A model generated the notes under the pieces. That model did no database searches. It saw nothing but the letters and a program-made list of their open reading frames with translations, and was not told the DNA's origin. 15,980 nucleotides of DNA. Source: Candidatus Gerdarchaeota archaeon. Lineage in GTDB: Archaea > Asgardarchaeota > Heimdallarchaeia > JABLTI01. Positions 14,910-15,980 of the stretch are shown piece after piece; position 1 is the stretch's first letter, and every line of letters begins with the position of its first letter. Made by a program: the position numbers and the translations under genes. The DNA lies in contig JAEOUJ010000264.1 of the NCBI GenBank assembly GCA_016839405.1, positions 1 to 15,980 of the forward strand. The letters run 5' to 3'.

Positions 14910-15446
14910 CTAATATGGAAATTTTTCATGCTCTTTATCTTCAATACGCATTTGATAGACTTTTTTGTTCTCTAAATCAATATTCTGCAAATGAAATCTT
15001 CTGTTTATATTCTCAAATTTAGTTATACGTTTAGGTGTAATTTTCACTAAAACCATTTCTTTAATATGTGAAAAAGTATCATACCATCTGGGAGAAAATT
15101 TACTCTTAAACAGATCACCTATTTCATTATACTTTTCTTCAAAAGCATTTCCTAATATTACTGCTTCACCTTCAAATTGCAAATTTTTTAAACATAAAGC
15201 AATATTTGAATTATTTTTTAATTGGATTATTTTCTTGTTATGTTCCCAAGAAAGGAAGTATATATCTAACTCTTTATTTGCGAAAGAAACTGTTCGAGCA
15301 GTAACTCTATTATCAAAAGATGTTGCTAAAACAATATCTCGATGTGTATCTAGCAATGTAATAATATCAGATTTTATTTTATGAAAATCTAGCTCTTCTC
15401 GCATATTTAGTATTGCTTCTTTACTATCTAATTTTGGATCACTCAT
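14910..15446 (-). CDS. Pyridoxamine 5'-phosphate oxidase-like (FMN split-barrel) protein
   Basis: 178 residues from ATG at 15446, with AGGGGG (15453-15458) 6 nt upstream. A TTG at 15467 is in frame, but the ribosome site then lies inside the gene. The pattern IVLATSFDNRVTARTVSF (38-55), then the strand LDIYFLSW and HNKKIIQLKNNSNIALCL (69-86), is typical of the FMN-binding split barrel of the PNPOx-like superfamily; Arg51 would lie near the flavin phosphate. Residues 91-150 give the later strands (EGEAVILGN; MVLVKITPKRI). Such proteins reduce or bind flavin, F420, heme or small organic compounds; true pyridoxamine phosphate oxidase is longer and unlikely. It is the first gene of a two-gene unit with the SGNH hydrolase and is divergent from the TspO-like gene. 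Confidence 0.85.
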   Translation of the reverse strand: MSDPKLDSKEAILNMREELDFHKIKSDIITLLDTHRDIVLATSFDNRVTARTVSFANKELDIYFLSWEHNKKIIQLKNNSNIALCLKNLQFEGEAVILGNAFEEKYNEIGDLFKSKFSPRWYDTFSHIKEMVLVKITPKRITKFENINRRFHLQNIDLENKKVYQMRIEDKEHEKFPY

Positions 15447-15649
15447 AGAAGTCCCCCTATAATTCAAATAGATTGCAATTAGAATATTAGTTTTTCTTAA
15501 AATTAATGCTGTTAATTTTATTTTCTAAAAAATATCTATTTTTCATATTTGTTTATCTAATAAACTAATGATTTGTGTTTAATTTTTCTAAAATTTAAAA
15601 CAATGTAAGTTATTATTGATAAGAATAATTGTAAAATGGGGGTCAATAT
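15447..15649. promoter_or_regulatory. Divergent intergenic region
   Basis: About 200 bp of very AT-rich DNA separates the flavin-binding-type gene (minus) from the TspO-like gene (plus) and should hold both promoters. ATTTAAAAC near 15592-15600 is a possible TATA box for the plus-strand gene. I see no convincing operator or structured RNA. Confidence 0.4.
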
Positions 15650-15980
15650 ATGAAGACAACTAATAAATTAATTATACAAATCGGGATTGTACTAGGATTT
15701 CTAGGAACAATAATCGTAAATACCCTGTCATCTATTGGGATATTAAATAATAAAGATCCTGGCACATTATCAGATGCTTTACCAAATCTTTTTGTACCAG
15801 CTGGCATTACATTCGCAGTCTGGGGAATGATATATATCGGACTTCTTGCATTAACGATATATAGCATTCGATCATGGTTCAAAAAAGATATGGAACCACC
15901 TGAGGAACTTGACAAATATGGCATCGAATTTATCGTTGCTGCTGTAGCCAATATAATATGGATATTCCTATGGCATTGGC
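15650..15980 (+). CDS. TspO/MBR-like membrane protein, partial
   Basis: 110 complete codons are visible from ATG at 15650, with GGGGGT (15638-15643) 6 nt upstream; the gene runs off the right edge. Hydrophobic segments lie at about 7-29, 50-73 and from 92. The stretch PNLFVPAGITFAVWGMIYIG (45-64) has the spacing of Pro, Phe, Trp and Tyr seen between the first two helices of tryptophan-rich TspO/translocator proteins. The visible end is also Trp-rich (IIWIFLWHW). TspO proteins are five-helix membrane proteins that bind porphyrins and other hydrophobic ligands and take part in stress responses. Length cannot be compared. It is divergent from the flavoprotein-type gene. Confidence 0.78.
   Translation, partial: MKTTNKLIIQIGIVLGFLGTIIVNTLSSIGILNNKDPGTLSDALPNLFVPAGITFAVWGMIYIGLLALTIYSIRSWFKKDMEPPEELDKYGIEFIVAAVANIIWIFLWHW

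Noticed and set aside
15643..15951. 102-codon minus-strand frame at the right edge
   Set aside because: It is antisense to the TspO-like gene, which has a good ribosome site and the family motif.

Overview
The window is AT-rich DNA with 18 protein-coding genes packed almost end to end. I see no rRNA, tRNA, CRISPR array, transposase or insertion sequence. The organism is most likely an archaeon, probably an Asgard (Lokiarchaeota/Heimdallarchaeota-like) lineage. The reasons are GGTGA/GAGGT-type Shine-Dalgarno sites, frequent TTG and GTG starts, archaeal TATA-like boxes, and abundant 23-residue leucine-rich-repeat (LRR) proteins. The lineage is an inference from style, not from a marker gene.

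Region 1 (about 1-13160, all minus strand) is a 14-gene directon. Intergenic gaps are at most 23 bp once starts are corrected, so it could be read as one operon of more than 13 kb, and it runs off the left edge. Eleven of the genes encode paralogues of one ~280-300 residue protein. One of these is a head-to-tail double, giving 12 domain copies. The C-terminal ~85 residues resemble the L-2-amino-thiazoline-4-carboxylic acid hydrolase-like family (ATC hydrolase, PF14196). Every copy keeps three cysteines in the spacing C-x(19-21)-C-x(27-29)-C, and all 12 keep an Asp shortly after the third Cys. The copies fall into four subfamilies: A (969, 1884, 5183, and both halves of 6098), B (4304, 7928), C (8811, 9662, 10532, 12264) and D (11421). 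Between and after them lie two LRR proteins (1-953, partial; 3052-4284) and an 82-residue protein (2789-3037). The small protein has the same N- and C-terminal caps as the LRR proteins but almost no repeats.

Region 2 (13161-13334) is the divergent control region. It holds two TGTC-N7-GACA palindromes exactly 20 bp apart, with a related third element. They lie between a TATA-like box facing the array and one facing the plus-strand gene. That gene (13335-14000) encodes a winged-helix DNA-binding protein, the obvious candidate regulator of the array.

Region 3 (14007-15446, minus) holds a membrane-anchored SGNH/GDSL hydrolase and, upstream of it, a pyridoxamine-5'-phosphate-oxidase-like flavoprotein. 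Region 4 (15650 to the right edge, plus) is the start of a TspO/MBR-like membrane protein, divergent from region 3.

The notable feature is the array: an expanded family of Cys-containing enzyme-like proteins, interleaved with LRR proteins and apparently under one switch. Its substrate is unknown. Residue differences among copies suggest divergence of function, and near-identical stretches between neighbours indicate ongoing tandem duplication.
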